64,000 nt of DNA from Acanthornis magna (GCA_036785705.1 JAWUZG010000159.1:1860001-1924000), one strand, 5' to 3'. Counted from the stretch's first letter, positions 13,900 through 28,137 are shown. The notes: generated by a model not told the origin, from the sequence alone. Numbers and translations: made by a program.

Positions 13900-14458
13900 A
13901 ATGGCGTGAAGAATAGCAAGGAACAAAATGTGTTTTGAACTTTTCAGCTCTCAAAGTTTGTTGTTTTTAATCAGCCCTGTGTCCTCAAAATTTTATATTT
14001 CTGCTGAATCTGTAAGAGACAATAAAAAAGAATGACATTTAATTTCCATGCAGCGGCCCGCAGTTCCCGGGGATGCTGCACAAACACTGTGTGTCCTGGT
14101 GGATAAAGGTCTTCTGCCTTGTTCTTCAAAGATGTTGTGCTTAAATCTTCTTGGACTGGAATTTTTACTGAAGTGATTCGTCTCGGAGAGCGCTCAGCAG
14201 TGAGAGTTGCTCTCACATTGGGAGTTAATTGCCCCAACCCGTGCTCTGTTCAGATCAAACACTGGGGACTGTGGGGAGCCCAGCACTCCTCCTTTGCATC
14301 AGAGGAGTGGTGCGGAGATGGTGGGAGGCTCTTCTGAAGGAGAGCCCTGTGGAAATGGTGGTGCTTGAGCCTGCCGAGAGGTGACGACAGCTGGGTCCAT
14401 GGTACTGGGAGTGTCAAAGCCATTCCTGCTGGTGGCACAGCCACTCCACACACTTGTA

Positions 14459-14545
14459 CAAAGTCCCTCTCTGTGCAGGAGCACCTTTAGGTACTGGAAG
14501 GTGCTCTAATGCCTTCCCAGAGTCTTTTTTCTCCAAGAATCCCAA
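14459..14545 (-). mobile_element. CR1 LINE internal fragment (short)
   Basis: A segment carrying AAGTCCCTCTCTGTGCAGGA and CACCTTTAGGTACTGGAAGG matches the same CR1 interval as 3380-3468 and 37190-37260. Neither end of the element is present. Divergence is moderate. Confidence 0.6.
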
Positions 14546-17500
14546 GGTTTACCCTCAGGGAGGTGGGAATCTCTGCCCTGTCCCTGGCTTCCCAGGGGTC
14601 TGGCGGAGGGACCAAGAGATAAGAGGATGCTGAGTGAGGAGTTGGAGGTGGTGGAGACATGGTGACTGTGTGTGGCACAAGGTGTGGCACATCCTGGCCT
14701 CTTCCAATCGTCCCTTTACCCACTTAAGTGGAAAACTGCATTTTGCTCTTCTATCTCCAAGAGGTCTGGGCGGAACATTTTGTTGCTGCAGCGTAGGCTG
14801 AGAGTGGACAAGAATGGGAGGGAGAGCAATGTACCTACCCAGGAGGTATTTAAGGGGTTTAGTTTTAGTTTTTCCAATTCTTTCTTTGCATATTTACATT
14901 TCTGAGGCTGTTACATCGCTCCTGACACCACTCTGGCACGAAGGGCAGATTTATGCCTCCACCGTGGGTGATGCGGCCATGCCTTCCTCAAATGTGTCTG
15001 GCCCTGGGGTAGGAATATTTATAACCCACAGCCAGCCTGAATCGTGTCTTTGCTTTTGATGGTGTTCCGGGGGTTTCCAGCTCTCCAGGGAAGAGGGGGA
15101 CCCACTGTGTCACCTCCAGCATGGCAGATGGAGAGAGAAGAGGTTTATTTACTATGAGCAAGTTGGAAACACCCCCAAATACTCCCCTCTGCCAGCAGCA
15201 GCAGTTGGGAATGGAAAACACTTAAAAATGATGGAATTTGTTGGCTGTCATTAATGTTTTATCTCCTCCATGGCTGCTGTGTGGAAATGTTGTTTCGGGC
15301 TTGCGGTGCTCCCAGGCAGGGAGCTTCCGATGGGATAAATCAATGGGATAAATCAGATCCTGTTCGTGATGTGGGACCCTGAGGAGATGCTGTGGCTTTT
15401 TCTTTGCTTTCAGTTGTTTCTTCTTCAAATTGAAAGAAGAATTAATTAATGAAATTTACTTTAAAAAGGATTTTCTTCTAAAACCAGTAAGAATTTAAAT
15501 GAAATGACACCAAGACGTCCTGGCAGATAGGAGAGGGGTGGATTCATCACAAGAAAAGTGTTTTCTTCACAAGGGCTGATAAACAGCCTGTAATGTGAAT
15601 ATTTTGTGAATATTTTCACACATTCAAGCAAGATCTGACCCTCTGAGAGGTTTTTCTTAACACAGATCCGTGAATAAAATAACATCTCAGCAAAGCTACA
15701 AAAATAAATAACAGCCCAACATGAATCTCACGTTCCTATTCAGACAGTGAGAAAGTCACTGGGTATTTCTTGAACAGAATTTGAAACACATGAAATGTTA
15801 AGGAAAAAAAGGATCAGTTGTGTGGAACCAGTTGGCAAATCAAGGGGGGAGAAGGCTCAGTCAGCCCCACCTGTGCCAAATTCTTGTTGCTCTTCTGGGT
15901 TGGTGAAGCCGGAAATAATTATAAGAAGTGTGAAAAGCTGGGGGGGAGATGGGCTGGGTGGCCTGAGGGAGTCTTCCACCCCTGGAGACATTGCTCACCA
16001 CACAGGTGTGATGTGTGAGAGGTGTGAGTGTGGAAAAGCTGCCCTTGCCTCAGCTATTTTTATGTTTACAACTCTAATTTCCACCTTAATTTTCCTTTGG
16101 CAATTCTTCATGCTTGGTGTTTGATGCAGCAAGCGTGAGATGCTCTTTGATGCAATTACAGCTCTGGAGCTGGAGCAGGCTGGAACACCTGATTTAAATT
16201 CCAGGCCTACTGTGAGACAGATGAAAGCAGTCACTTGGATAGCTGCCGGCTCCTGAGTTTTGCTTCTGCTATCTGTGCAGGATCTCGGATTTGCTCCTTG
16301 GCTGGATGATCTCACCACGCTCCCAGCTCAAGGCTGCCTTGTGGGGCTTTTAGTGGTTTTTTTTCTGTCTTTCTGCTACTTAACTGCAGTTAAAAAGCAT
16401 CAAGTGCTGCCTCTGGGTGAGGGGAAGCCTGGTTGTTGAAATGGGAGTTCTTTTACTCTTGGGCAAGTGCCCATTGTGACAGCTAGCAAAGCTACATGGC
16501 AGTCAGTTCCTCAGGTACCCAAGGGCAGGAGAAAGCCAGGAAGATGGATGGGATATGAGGTTGGTTAGTTCTGCTACGGAGCTGAAAGGAAAACCCCAAA
16601 ATGGAACGGGATGATTTGTGGACAATCTTCCCCATGTCCAGTGCTCCTGCTGGAAGAAATAACTTAGAGTTGAAACACAATTTGTAGATAAATTAGTGAT
16701 GAACCGATTATCACCTTCTGTTTGGCTTTTCTTGCTTATTTTAATCTTCACCTCTTCAAAAGGTCAGTAAGGGATTTGGGTGATTTGCCCATGCTCCAGC
16801 TGTGCACACCAGCTCTGTGTTTGCTCCCCAGCCTCCCTCTTCCTTCTCCAGCTGCTGCAAGAGAAGAGGGACTCAGCTCCTGGCAGGAGCTTCAGCCTGT
16901 GCAGATGTGCTTCATCATCTCAGCTGCCGCTGCTTTACATGAATATATTTATTTATTGCTGCTTTCACTAAATAAATAGCCAGAGCTTATCCACGTGGTT
17001 CTTGAGGAAACTGGAGATAGAAGAGATAGATAACAATAGAAAAAGCCTCTCGTGGCTGGTTTGTAGCAGTTCTGCCTAAAGTCCAGCAGCCTGACCAGCA
17101 TTAACCATATCTCCAATTAGTGCTAGATGTTCCTGTGGGATCCCTCTTGCTGAGGTACCTGCACGCTGCAGGGATAATGTGAAACAATTGCCATTTAAAG
17201 CAGTGCCAAGAACATGTGCCCAGGGTGGAAATAAGGCTGTCACAAGTCAGTAGAGAGACACCAGAAAAGAGATTTTTCTCAATTCCCGCTTGTTTCTCTA
17301 AAGTCTCAAATTTCATTAGTGTTAAGGCAGCAGCCAAGTGTATTTTGCTGAAACCAGCAGGACCCTGGGAGTCCCCAACAGGGTCCTGGGGTGCCCTACA
17401 CCTCGAGCTGGAGGTGCTGCCCCATTGGGGAATCCCCTCACCAAAGGGAATGTGCCTCCCGTTTGTCTCCAATCGTTCTTATTCATTATCATCCTGAAAA

Positions 17501-18000
17501 ACAAATCAATGAATCCACAAAATGACTCACTGAAGTGAGGGCAGGTCAAATTGCATGTTATCGTGTGCCTTGCTGAGATGTTTTAAATTAGCAGAATTAG
17601 CTAATTAGGCAAGCTCTCTGCTCTGTCCTGCAATTTGCAGCCCCAGGCGCTGGTGGGTGGGAGCATCCTGAAGGATCTGTCCTCCTCCAAGTCCGGAAGC
17701 ATCTTGGAAGTGCCAAGAGATGCTCAGCAGACTTTAATGTCAGTCAGCTCATGAGGAGTCCTTATTTAAAAAAGGAAAAACAACCCCAAACCTGCCTGGC
17801 TTACACCTGCATGGAGAAGAGCAGATATTCAATTAAGGTTCTGATCCCTCTGTGCAGTTACTGTGGCGAAAGGAAACTGCCTGGTTATCTGTGAGTGCTG
17901 ATAACTCGTCCTGCACCTCGCAGGCAAATTGCCAGAAGTTGGGAGATTGTAAAAGCCAATGCGTTGGGTTCCTGGCTGATGCCTGAAACAGAGGCCAAAA

Positions 18001-18420
18001 CAAATTAGGAGTATAAAATGCGGACAAATTTATTCGGGGCCTTCAAGGTACATTCGGGCAAGCAAAAGTTCCCCCCAGGGACTGTGCCCAAAATGGATGC
18101 TGGGTCACGAGCCCTTCACCTTTTATAAGTTCTGTGTCATTAGCATATTGGCCCTTAATTCTTCAATCGCACCCTCAGGTGATGATGTTCACCACCCCAG
18201 GCCTGCTCCCCCCATCTCACAGCTGTTTACATATTTTCAGGCCCTAAGGCAATGAATATGTCCTTGAATCTGCATTCAGAGAGCCTTGTTTGGCCAAAAG
18301 TGCTGGGAACAGAGGTTTTTTAGCACTTTGTAAGAAGCACAGAACTGCAGCAAGTTACAGACACACGAAGAGAAAACTAGACATACTTGAAGGCATCATG
18401 GCTGTGAGCACAAGTCTGTC
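18001..18420 (-). mobile_element. Probable endogenous retrovirus solo LTR (minus strand)
   Basis: On the minus strand the segment has a TATA box (TATAAAA, 18121-18127) followed about 90 bases later by AATAAA (18029-18034). This is the U3-R spacing expected of a retroviral LTR. It contains C-rich blocks and AT-rich spacers unlike the flanks, and no gag, pol or env frame. The resemblance to songbird LTR families is from memory. Ends and target-site duplication could not be fixed. Confidence 0.5.
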
Positions 18421-18639
18421 TCGAGCGCTGCTGTGCTCATGTTGGGCTGGGGCTTTGTCTGGGGACTGCTCTGGGTGGAGCGAATCCCAAGGAAAGCTCA
18501 TGGCTGCTGTGGGGAGGAAGGCAGAGCTGTCCAGCACGGACATGGCGCAGAGGGATGAGTGTGGAGGAACCTCCTGCATCTCTCTGTGTGTCACTGGCTG
18601 CGGTCAGCCGGGGCCTCAGGGTGAAATGATGGCTGAGAA

Positions 18640-19330
18640 GTGTTTTGGTGTAGGATTTGGCCGTCTGAGGTGTAGGTGCGGTTTGCTTCAGACGGTCAGG
18701 ATGGAGACGAGAGACCTCTGGAGTTTGGTCATAGAGCATGAGGTTTATTGTAAAAAAGACTGTGGGGGTAAGAGACCTGCCAGGAGCTGCAAGACGCAGC
18801 TTGAAGCAGGTCAGAGAGGTAAGAGAGAGAGAGAGAAGTACAGAATACAGAATACGGAATACAGGATAGAAGAGAAAAGAAAAAAAGTACCGTGGTTGCT
18901 GCTTACAATACAATAAATTATCTTCTGTGCTGAATATTCTAATTTTCACTAACCAATCTAGAACAAGCTACAAATCCCACAACATTTACATACCGCCTAT
19001 GAGAGTCATTGCATTACCATACGGTGTTATATTTTAAATCCTTAAAACTGCTTTTTGGACCCTCTGCTAAGTTGATAGGGTCTGCTCTGACCCTTGGACC
19101 TGTCTGCAAGCAGAGGGGATTGTCTAATCAAGGAGGGAATTTACCTTCAGTGGCCATACCATTGTTTTCCCAGTTACTTAGTTACTGGGGTTTGGTGTCT
19201 CAAAGCTTGTCATCATTTCAATAGTTTCTATATTCTCAGCATCTTTTGCCAGGTAATCATTTTTATAAGGCTCTCCTATTTCATCCTCCCCAACATTTTG
19301 GGATGTTTGGGAACAAGCAGAAGGCATTAC
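18640..19330 (-). mobile_element. Probable second LTR-like segment (minus strand)
   Basis: On the minus strand, AATAAA (18744-18749) is followed by CTCATGCTCTATGACCAAAC and then GAGGTCTCTCGTCTCCATCC, a pattern I associate with the R-U5 end of songbird ERV LTRs. A perfect 8-base inverted repeat (18661-18668 with 18688-18695) sits just beyond. Purine-rich repeats (GA)n and (GAATAC)n lie at 18826-18870. No viral protein is encoded. The far boundary is arbitrary. Confidence 0.4.
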
Positions 19331-22300
19331 TGTGTCTGTCGGAGCCATCTGAGACACAGGAGGCCTTGTGCCATAGGCCTCAATCCACAGGGCCTACTCC
19401 CACCACATCCCAACGGGAAATTGCCTTCTTGGATGGCCGTGTGTGCCCCAAGGGAGCCCTGAGCCTTGTCTGAGCCTGGGGACAGGGCTGAGGAGGAGTG
19501 GCAGGTGGTCCCTCGGGCTCCTGGCTGCCCGTGCTGCTCCCCCAGCTCTGCAGAGGGGAGGCTGTGCAGGGACGCCATGTCTCGCCTTCCCTGCAGCGTT
19601 TCCTCTGCGCCATCCATGGGCCCTGGGATGTAACTCATCCCCGTTTGGCTCTGTGCTGGCATCTCCCAGCCTCTAACGAGAGTCCCAGGCTGCAGAGGTT
19701 CCAATTAGGGGCTGTTTATAGGAAGCCATTCCCCTGCTCTGAGCCATGGGGAGCTGGGGCACGCTGGTGTTTCTGAGGAGGGTGGAAACAAAGCTCGAGG
19801 GGAGCACAAAAAGGTGGTGCTCACCCAGGTTCTTATCTTTCATAGAGGCAGTTTCTCTGTGAGGCCATCAAGGGAGAAAGGAAATTTCCACTGAGGTGAC
19901 TTTCTGCAAGGACAAGAAAGTCCTCAAATCTCAAAGATTTAAGGAGCAACTCTTTCTGCTTCCTGCTTATCCATGAGCAGGAGGTGAAACCTCTTTTGCC
20001 CCTGGATGAGCAAGGCTGTGCTGCAGCCTGGATGGGGCTTGTGGAGCTCCCTGCAAACCTCGTAAAATCCAGGCAATTTGTCATCATTATCGTTTTTATA
20101 ACAACTGGGAAACAAACTGGTGAAACTCCCCAGAAAGGAGATTTGCTCCCTCAGCAGCAGGCAGGGAAGGAATTATCCTCATCTGTTTGTTCTGCTCTTC
20201 TCTGGTGAAGGAGACAATGTCAGGAGAGCTGTTGTGCTGTGTGGGGTGGCTTTGTGGAGAAAGACAGCTGGAAAATTTCCCATGGGCAAATGAGGCCTTG
20301 GTCTGGAGCCTCTGGACTTACTCCTGGTTCAGAAGTGTGTGTGGGATGGATCCTGCCTGAGTGGGAGTGCATCCCTTGGCATGGTGCTGGACCCCTGGGC
20401 AGCCCTGGGAGTTGGGCTGTTGCTGGTAGAATGGGTCTGTGCTCTTCTGTGCTGTCTTCTTTCCTAAATCCTGGTGGTGATGGGGAATTTCTGCCATTCC
20501 TGGCTGTACTGAACAGAATTTTGTGGTTGTAATACAGATGCTTTTTTTTCCAATTCCTTTTCTCTGAAGAAAGTGGTTCCTTCCCTCTCCAGGGTGACAA
20601 TAACATACACCATAAAAACAAGTTATGTTCTGTGGAAAATCAGTTTTCCTGTGTCCTTTTCCCATCTGCAATGACACTGGGGAGGAAAGCAAGACATTAT
20701 CCCAATGGTCTCATGGAGAGAGGTGCAAAGCCAGAGCAGACCAAAAGAAAAAGGGATTGTTTTTCATGAGATGTCCCCATTTAAACACAGAGGTGCAGAG
20801 CTGACAAAGTGGGCAGAGTGGGAAGCAGGGATAGAGGAGGCTCCTCTGCTGAGCATCACCAGCAGCCTGGCCTGGGAGAGATATTCCTGACATATTTCTG
20901 GGCTTTCATTCAATTTGCAAATTAATTTTACCGTTCTCAGTGGCGTGAAGGGACTCTGGCATGTACCTGTGACTGAGACCAGGGTAATGTCCAGATACCA
21001 TGGGAATTGCAACGAAACGGTGAAATCCCTTAAGCTTATTAGTGAATAATGGTGTTGGCTTTCAGTAGAGTTGGAATAGCAGTAGCATTTTAATTTTTCC
21101 TAAAAGGTCCATGTAACTCTGTGCCTGGTTCACTCAGTAAGAACCACAGATAACTCCTTGCCAAGGAAAGCTTAAAGTTGTTCTCCAACAAATTGACTTC
21201 TTTCTTCATTATTCCTTAGACTCTTATCTCTGATTCCAGGCTAAGGGATGCTAAACTTGAAATACTGGAAACATTAAAAGTTTCAAGACACAGGCAGAAG
21301 TGGTCCCAGGACATGGGGTGCGGACAGTTGTGTGTGCCTGCAGGAGTTTTATGGTAATCAGGGGAGAAATCTGCTGAAATAAACTTTATTGGTGCATTGC
21401 TGCACGGCCTTCCCATAGAAGCTGTGCTATGAATCAAAAGAGCAATGAAAATTTCAATGTTCCCTCCAGGCCCTGTGAAATGATGGCAAAATCTTTAGGT
21501 CTCGCTGTCCCGGGCTGCAAAGAGCCTTGCTCTTGCTGAGCTGTTGTGGCTATAGCAATGCTCCTGCCACAAAGTTTGGGTTATTTGGGTGTTGGTTGGA
21601 GCCCCTCTGCTGGAAATCACGTGTGTCCCAGTGGTCCTCCTCTAGTTTTGGACAATTTCAATTTTTTGGGGAGTTTGCTGGAAACATCTCAGTCTACCAC
21701 AGCTCTGTCCTTGCTTGATGTGTTTGTGAGCTGTGACAGCACAGGCCAAGCTCCAAATTTCACCAATATGGGAAAGACTTGGATTTTCCTTTGGCAAAAT
21801 CTCAGGATCTTGAGCTCAGCCTTTTATTTCTGTGAGCGCAGGAACAGAAATACCAATTGGGAGTTGTGGGATGGAGGGATTAACTTTCCCAGGTGCTTTC
21901 ACCAGAGTTTTGTGAGGCAGGGGCTTGCACTCAAAGCACAATAATAACCAAACACAGTAAATACAGGTAGTTAAGGAGCATTAGGATTTGGCACCTACCA
22001 GCAATCACCACATTTTTCTGGTTTATTAGGCTAGAGGGGATGTAATTGGGAGTGCTGCTCCTGCCTCTCCCCTGCAGTGCTTTTCACTCAGTGGATTATT
22101 AAACAATTCCAGGAGAACCATGCACAAGCCATTTGTTTTGCTGTGTTTTTTCCGCTCTTTTTATTTTGTTTAATTTTTTTTCTGTTACATGAGCCTTTGG
22201 GAACATAATGCTAAAAACGTTATTAAGAAGCCATTGACCATACATGCCCTGCAGATTTCTCTGATAAAAGCCAGTGCCTATTGCTTCAGAGAAAGGAAGA

Positions 22301-25300
22301 TTAAATACAGGGCAACTGCAAACATGTTCCTGGGAAGAGCGGGTGAAGTTGGAAAAGCAAAGACCTTCAGACGTCAGTGACGTCCTTTGTCGCTGACACG
22401 ATGGCTCGGGGTCTGTGAGGACACCGGGCTCCTGTGGAGAGAGAGCTGTGGGTTTATAGATGGCTCTTGTCTACAGAAAGTGGAATTAGATGAGAACATC
22501 GTGACCTTAAAGCTTCCCGAATAACTCAACGCATGCGCTGAGCCGCGAGATGGAGTGTGGAGGGCTCGTGTGGGGTTTGGAGTGGGAGAAGGGTGAAAAA
22601 TGGGAGGAGGGGGTTGAGGCAGAGGTCAGCGTGGTGAGCAGGGTGATGGAGGTGACTGTGGCAGGATTAGGGGTGAGAGAGGGCCTGACTGTCACTTGGA
22701 TATTTCCTTTTGTCATCTTAAAAGGAGGGAAGGTGTGATGTTGTGGCCTGGGAAGAAGGAATCTGCAGAGCTGTCCCCTTCCCACCTCCTTGCTGGCTCT
22801 CAGGCAGCTTCTCTTTCCTCCATGACCGTGCCCAGCGCAAAGTTTGTGATGCTTATGGGCAGCTGAGTAAGTATTGGATGCTGCCCTGCCCTGGAAGGAG
22901 GTGCTGGACCACTGATGAGGAAGAGAAAAGCTTGCCCCACACCTCCCAAGCTCTGTGACAGGGACCTGCTGAGTGTCTGTGCCCTCTCTGCATCTCTGAG
23001 CTCTGTGGATAGAGCCCAGAGCACATTGTGAGCACTGACAGCAGTTTTCTGATCAGATGCAGAGCCCCTGTCACACAGAGCAGGGTGTTTAGCCTGTGCA
23101 TTTAAAACCAGCTGCTGCCAGCTTTGGTTCCAGGGTATTATCACTTGCACATTTTAACAGGGAGAAATCCTGCCTTGTCTGAGTGCTGAGTTTCTGTTGA
23201 TGGAGCGATCTCTGCAGCCACATGCGTTACCCAATCATCGCAAAAATGTAACAAGGGCTGGATAAAAAGCTCTGCCGCTCTTCCAGAGGGCTGCTGGATG
23301 TAATTCACCGAAGCCTGAAGTTGTTATTTTCCTCTCTGGCTGTAAATTGTTCTGAGCAACAGCGTTTGAAAGACACTACATCAGAAGAAGTGGAATCAGA
23401 CAGATAACAGGCCTTCCTAGGGAGCTGGAATTACTTGGCATTTGACTCCGTGGCTCTTGAAATGAGCCACCAGGAGACATCTGTGTGTCCTGGGTACCAG
23501 CTCACCTGCTCTGCCTCGGTGCTGATCTAGGGCTGCACCTTGGTCTGGATGCACCCCGGGGCAGCACAATTGAAATGCTGTTATTTTGGGGTGGTGATTC
23601 TCCCTCAATGCTGCAGATGGGTGTGGGTTACCCTTTCTCCCCCTCTTGTGCACGGGCTGGTGCTGGAGGATGGAGAGTACAATATTTTGGGGGAGAAGAA
23701 GCCCAGATGCTACTCTGATAAGCACCCCTGTGAAAAATGATGCCAATCCCAGCTCTGGAGTCCTCCACTGCGGTGGGAGGGAGGTCGTTAACTCTGATTA
23801 GGACACTTAGGATTCCAACAAGGCCTTTCATTTCCACCCTGGCTCCTGTTCTGCATATTTGATGCCGTTCTCTAGCGGGAGAGTGCAAATGTTAAGATGT
23901 TAGAGTAAGATTGCCCCAAGGTTCAGACACTAATGACAAGAATTATCACAGCCTGAGTAGTTCAGGACTTGACAAAAGGTACAAAACAATTAAGCCGTGA
24001 TTAACAGTGAGCGTTTCCGTAATGACACAGCTAGGCTTTGTGGTACTGCCTTTTATAAAACACCAGGAATCCAGTTGCAGTGGCTGGTTTACTTAAAATA
24101 CTCATTGGCGACGTTGGGTAAGCAGAGAAGACCCAAGTGAAGCCCAGCCCTGTGTTATGATGAAAAAACTGGGGGTCCCAGCAGGATGTGGAGCCTCATT
24201 AATGCACATTGATGAAACAATTCTGTACCTTTAGGTGACGGATTGTGTTGTAGTGCCAGGGACTACTAAACACAAGCATTAAAAGATGACTTTTTTGGCT
24301 CTTGTCGTCTGCCAGCCTTTCTTGAGGCAGTGCCCCGCAGTCCCTTTAAATATAAATGGATGAATTATTTTTGCATGGGGAAACATCTCACTGAACAGAA
24401 AAGAATTTAACTTCACTTTTTACATACAAAGGCTTCAGAAATCCATTTTTAGAATTAAATGAGGGAATTAAATCAAGGGAACAGAACAGAGAAATTAAAA
24501 GGTTTTGACAACAAGGCTAATTATCTGTGAAGAGGGAGGAAGTGGTGTGGGAGGTCAGTCCTGGATGATGCTGATTGCCCTTTGCCTCCCACCCAGGAGG
24601 TGCCACGATGTAAATGTGGCCGAGCACTGGATCTGTTACATCCATTTAACTTGTCAGCCTATAAAGAACTGTCAACCGTATAGAAGAGGAAGCTGGGATA
24701 AATCATAAATAGTTTAATTATTAGGTAGTGCCATAAATATTCCCACCAGCCTCCTGGGGATTAAAAAGGTCTTGTTTTCTCTCTTGCTGGCTGAGAATCC
24801 AGCCTTACTGGGTTGTGTCCAGGGACCAGCTAGTCCCATGGGGTGAAGGGGAATTCAGCAGCTTGTTGTGCCTGTATCACTCCTGAGTCTTGTCTGAAAG
24901 CTCCTGAGGTCACTGCTAGGTTATTTATAAGCAATCAGAAATCAGGAGTGATTTGCTGTTACTGAGAGATGCTAATTCAGATTCTAGAGGGGATTCATTA
25001 GCTGAAATGGCTTTGCTGTGTGTGAGTTGATTTGAGCCCTCTGGGTGCAATGCCTCTGCCTCCAGGGGGAACTCTGACGCCTGTGGGAGCAGCAGGAGCC
25101 CCAAATAGAAGCAAAGTGGCACCAGTGGTTATCCGAGTCCACCTGGGCAATCTGTTCCTCTCTAGATATCTTACTGTGGGGTGAACAATCCCAGCTCATC
25201 CTGGGGTCTCCCAGATTGCCCTTGAGGAGTGGATCCTCTTGGTCTTAGACGCCTTTTTCAACCTTAACCTTACCATGCTGCTCTCCCCAGAGAGGATGTT

Positions 25301-28137
25301 CCCTTTCCATTTTTTCCCCCAGTGTCACCACAGGGCTGTGGAGCACTTCTTGCAGGGCACAGCACCACTGATTCTGAACCAGCCCTTATTTGTTTGGGAC
25401 AGTGTAAGACAAGGACAGAAAACCACATGAAGCAAGAAAATACACAGGCAGCGTGGCTGCAAATCATTCTGTTCCTCTTGGCAGAGGAGTTAAGGTTTGA
25501 AGAAAATTGGGCAATTGGTGGTGCTGCCAGCTGTACAGTGCTTTGGATGGCCAAGGTGGCAGAGCTAATTTTTAACCCTGCTGGGATGGAGAAAGCTGTG
25601 AATTACAGAGGGTGGAAAATGCTACAATAAAGAGATGAATACAGGGAAAAAATTGCTTTCTTCTCTTGAAATGTTTCTTGATATGAAAGAGACTTAGTTC
25701 TGAGCTAGAAGAGGACCAAGGATCTTGCATTTCATGAGGCTTCTTTTACTGTTGACAAAAAGTAGGCATCGCTTATCATTTATAAACACGGGAGAAAGGA
25801 GGAAAAACCCTCTGCCTTTATTTTCCTGCTTCCAGTTCCTTCCTGGTGTAGGTGCTTTTCCTGACTCTGTAGGATCAGCTCATTAATCAGCCACTGCTGC
25901 CCTTGCTGTAGGTTATTCACTTGAAACCCCAAGGAGAACCAAGGTGGATATAAAACAAGGCTGTCAGGAGACAGCAGAGCAGAGAGGACATCATCTGCCG
26001 TGGAGCAGGGACCTGCCAGGGAGTCCCAGCTTTTCCTGCCACGTCTGGGGTGTTTGCATGACTTCCCTTGTGTCTGAAATAGGGCAGAGTTTCCATTTGG
26101 AGGTGAATTTTGGTGGGGGCTCTATCTGGGAGGCGCTCCAGTTCTTGGGTCCAGATTGCTGAGATGCCATGGCTGGAGCAGGGAAGTGCCTTGGTACCTG
26201 GGGCTGCTGGCTTGGCAATCAGCCACTGCTCACTCGTGTCTCTGTGCCTCCCCAGCTCAGCCTGGCTCTCTCTGCCTGGCAGGGTGTCAGAAACGCTCCT
26301 GCCTGCAAATAAAACCCTGCTCCATTTGGCACTTTGAAACAGAAAGGAAGGAGAGACACCTGTGAAGCAGAGAGTGAGGCTGTCAGCACTGGTTTGTGTT
26401 AGTGTGAACCCTCTCAATGCACTGAGGGGACGGAGCTGGGCTGCCTTTGCTTAATGCTTGCCAGGCTCTTTAGGAGAGGAATTAGCTCAGCACAGATATT
26501 ATTATGCCAGCAGGAGGATCACTTCTTCAAGGCTGAAATTTCCCTGATGCGAAAACTGTTGGGAGAGGGGAACGGGCAGGAGTGTGAAGGTGATGGACAG
26601 CTCCCAGTATTAATGAGCCTCAGAACACTGAGGGAATGAGCTTTCCAGCTGGGCTGGTGAATTGGGGTCTGATCTATTCCAGTGGCTTTTGGCCCATGAG
26701 CAGCCTCTGATGGAAGCCTCTGAAGCCTTCCCTGCCCCATTTCCAGGTGAGATTATTCCCAGGCTTGTGACAACCCTGAGTTAGGGTTTGGCAGGGGGGG
26801 AACACACTGAAAGGGAGTGGATGCAGCTTGGACATCCCGAATAGAAAAGTTCCCTCGCTTTAGTAGAACCAGGGTGTTTGTTTTGTAAGACATCTAATCT
26901 GGTGTTAGAAATGTCGAATATTCATGAATGTGCCATCTCTCTCAATGCCTGGTTTGCTGTTCAGTTACCTGGAATGTGAGTTAAATCTCAGTTCATGTCC
27001 AATCAGACTTTGCCAGTGTTCACATTGCAGGTCTGAAAAGACTCCTCTGGACTTTTCCATGCATGGAAAAAAAAAAACATTGCAAAAAGGGTCCCTACTG
27101 TTCTTTCCTGCAGGAATTGCACAGTTGTGGTTCATGCCCTGCTGTGCCATTTCCAGCCTCTCAATCAGAAGTTGTCTCTGGGGGCTGGAGATTCCCCCTT
27201 GGGGCAGCAAAACTTCGATGGAAATGGGACAAACAGGGATGATGTGTCCCACAGGGACCCTTTCCTTCAAAAGCAGCAGGAATGAAGAATCAGGTGGGAA
27301 AGGGAAGTTCTTAATATTAAAAAAAAAAAAAAAAAGTTGACCCCAGCAGTCAGGCCATCAGCCACCATCCACCAGCTCACAGGAGGATGCTCTGCTTCAC
27401 CCCAGTGCCTCCAGCACTGAGGCCATTTCTCTTTAACCCTCCAACACTTTGTTTCTTCCTTCTGCAGTGAGCCGAGCTGTTTACTAAGAAAATAAATGTA
27501 ATGTTTAAAAATACAGCAGGGTGGATGTGCTTTAAAGCAGGTGGGGGGAAATGCGAGCGGCAGCTCTGAAGCGCCTGTCCCTGAGTGCCTGCAGCACATT
27601 TTCCTCTGGTGCAGTGCTCGCTTGCTGCTGGCTCCCAGCTCCTCAGGACACGGCTGTGCTCGGTGCTGGAGCAGGGTAAAAGCTTTCTGTTTATCTTGCG
27701 TCTGTTATTTCAAAAGGAAGACAGGATAAATACCAGGTAACAAAGCTTTTACCTCTTTGCCCATTGTGTAATGCAGAGACCACTTGTGATTAATAGAGGG
27801 TGACCTCAGCTCCAGAGAAGTTGGAATTAAAGCCGGGTGAATAATGGATTGTTTTTCTGCCTTTGTGGGTGGCTCCGGGAGAATCAAGTACTAATTTAAT
27901 TTGGGCTTAATTTGCAAAGATATTTTTTGTTACATTTAGGTTGTTTTTTCCTGCTGTAATATGAAAGAGTAATGTCAGCAAGGTGATGACATTCAAAAAG
28001 CCACAACCTTGTGTCCATTATAAACCCTATGGGTATAGAAATGCCCATCTGATTTTGGCAGGGTGTTTGGGACACTTCCTGAGAGTATTTTGTTTTATTG
28101 TAATATTTATTTTCTTGAAGGGGCATTTAATAGACAG
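19331..28137. other. No gene seen
   Basis: Single-copy sequence. 23890-24480 is markedly AT-rich and lacks repeats, the look of a possible conserved noncoding element, though conservation cannot be judged here. Poly(A) tract at 27319. Confidence 0.7.
27319..27335 (+). repeat. Poly(A) tract, 17 bases
   Basis: Uninterrupted A run. The sequence before it is not a recognisable processed transcript. Confidence 0.97.

Larger units (their letters stand above)
12961..18000. other. No gene seen
   Basis: Holds the poly(T) tract at 13876 and a CR1 piece at 14459. The rest is single-copy, with AT-rich parts at 15430-15800 and 17560-17610. Confidence 0.7.

Noticed and set aside
18290..18916. 208-codon open frame
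   Set aside because: It overlaps the LTR-like segments, matches no gag, pol or env motif and ends in purine-rich simple sequence.
27319..27335. Processed pseudogene marked by a poly(A) tail
   Set aside because: No open or decayed coding sequence upstream and no AATAAA at proper distance; treated as a simple homopolymer.
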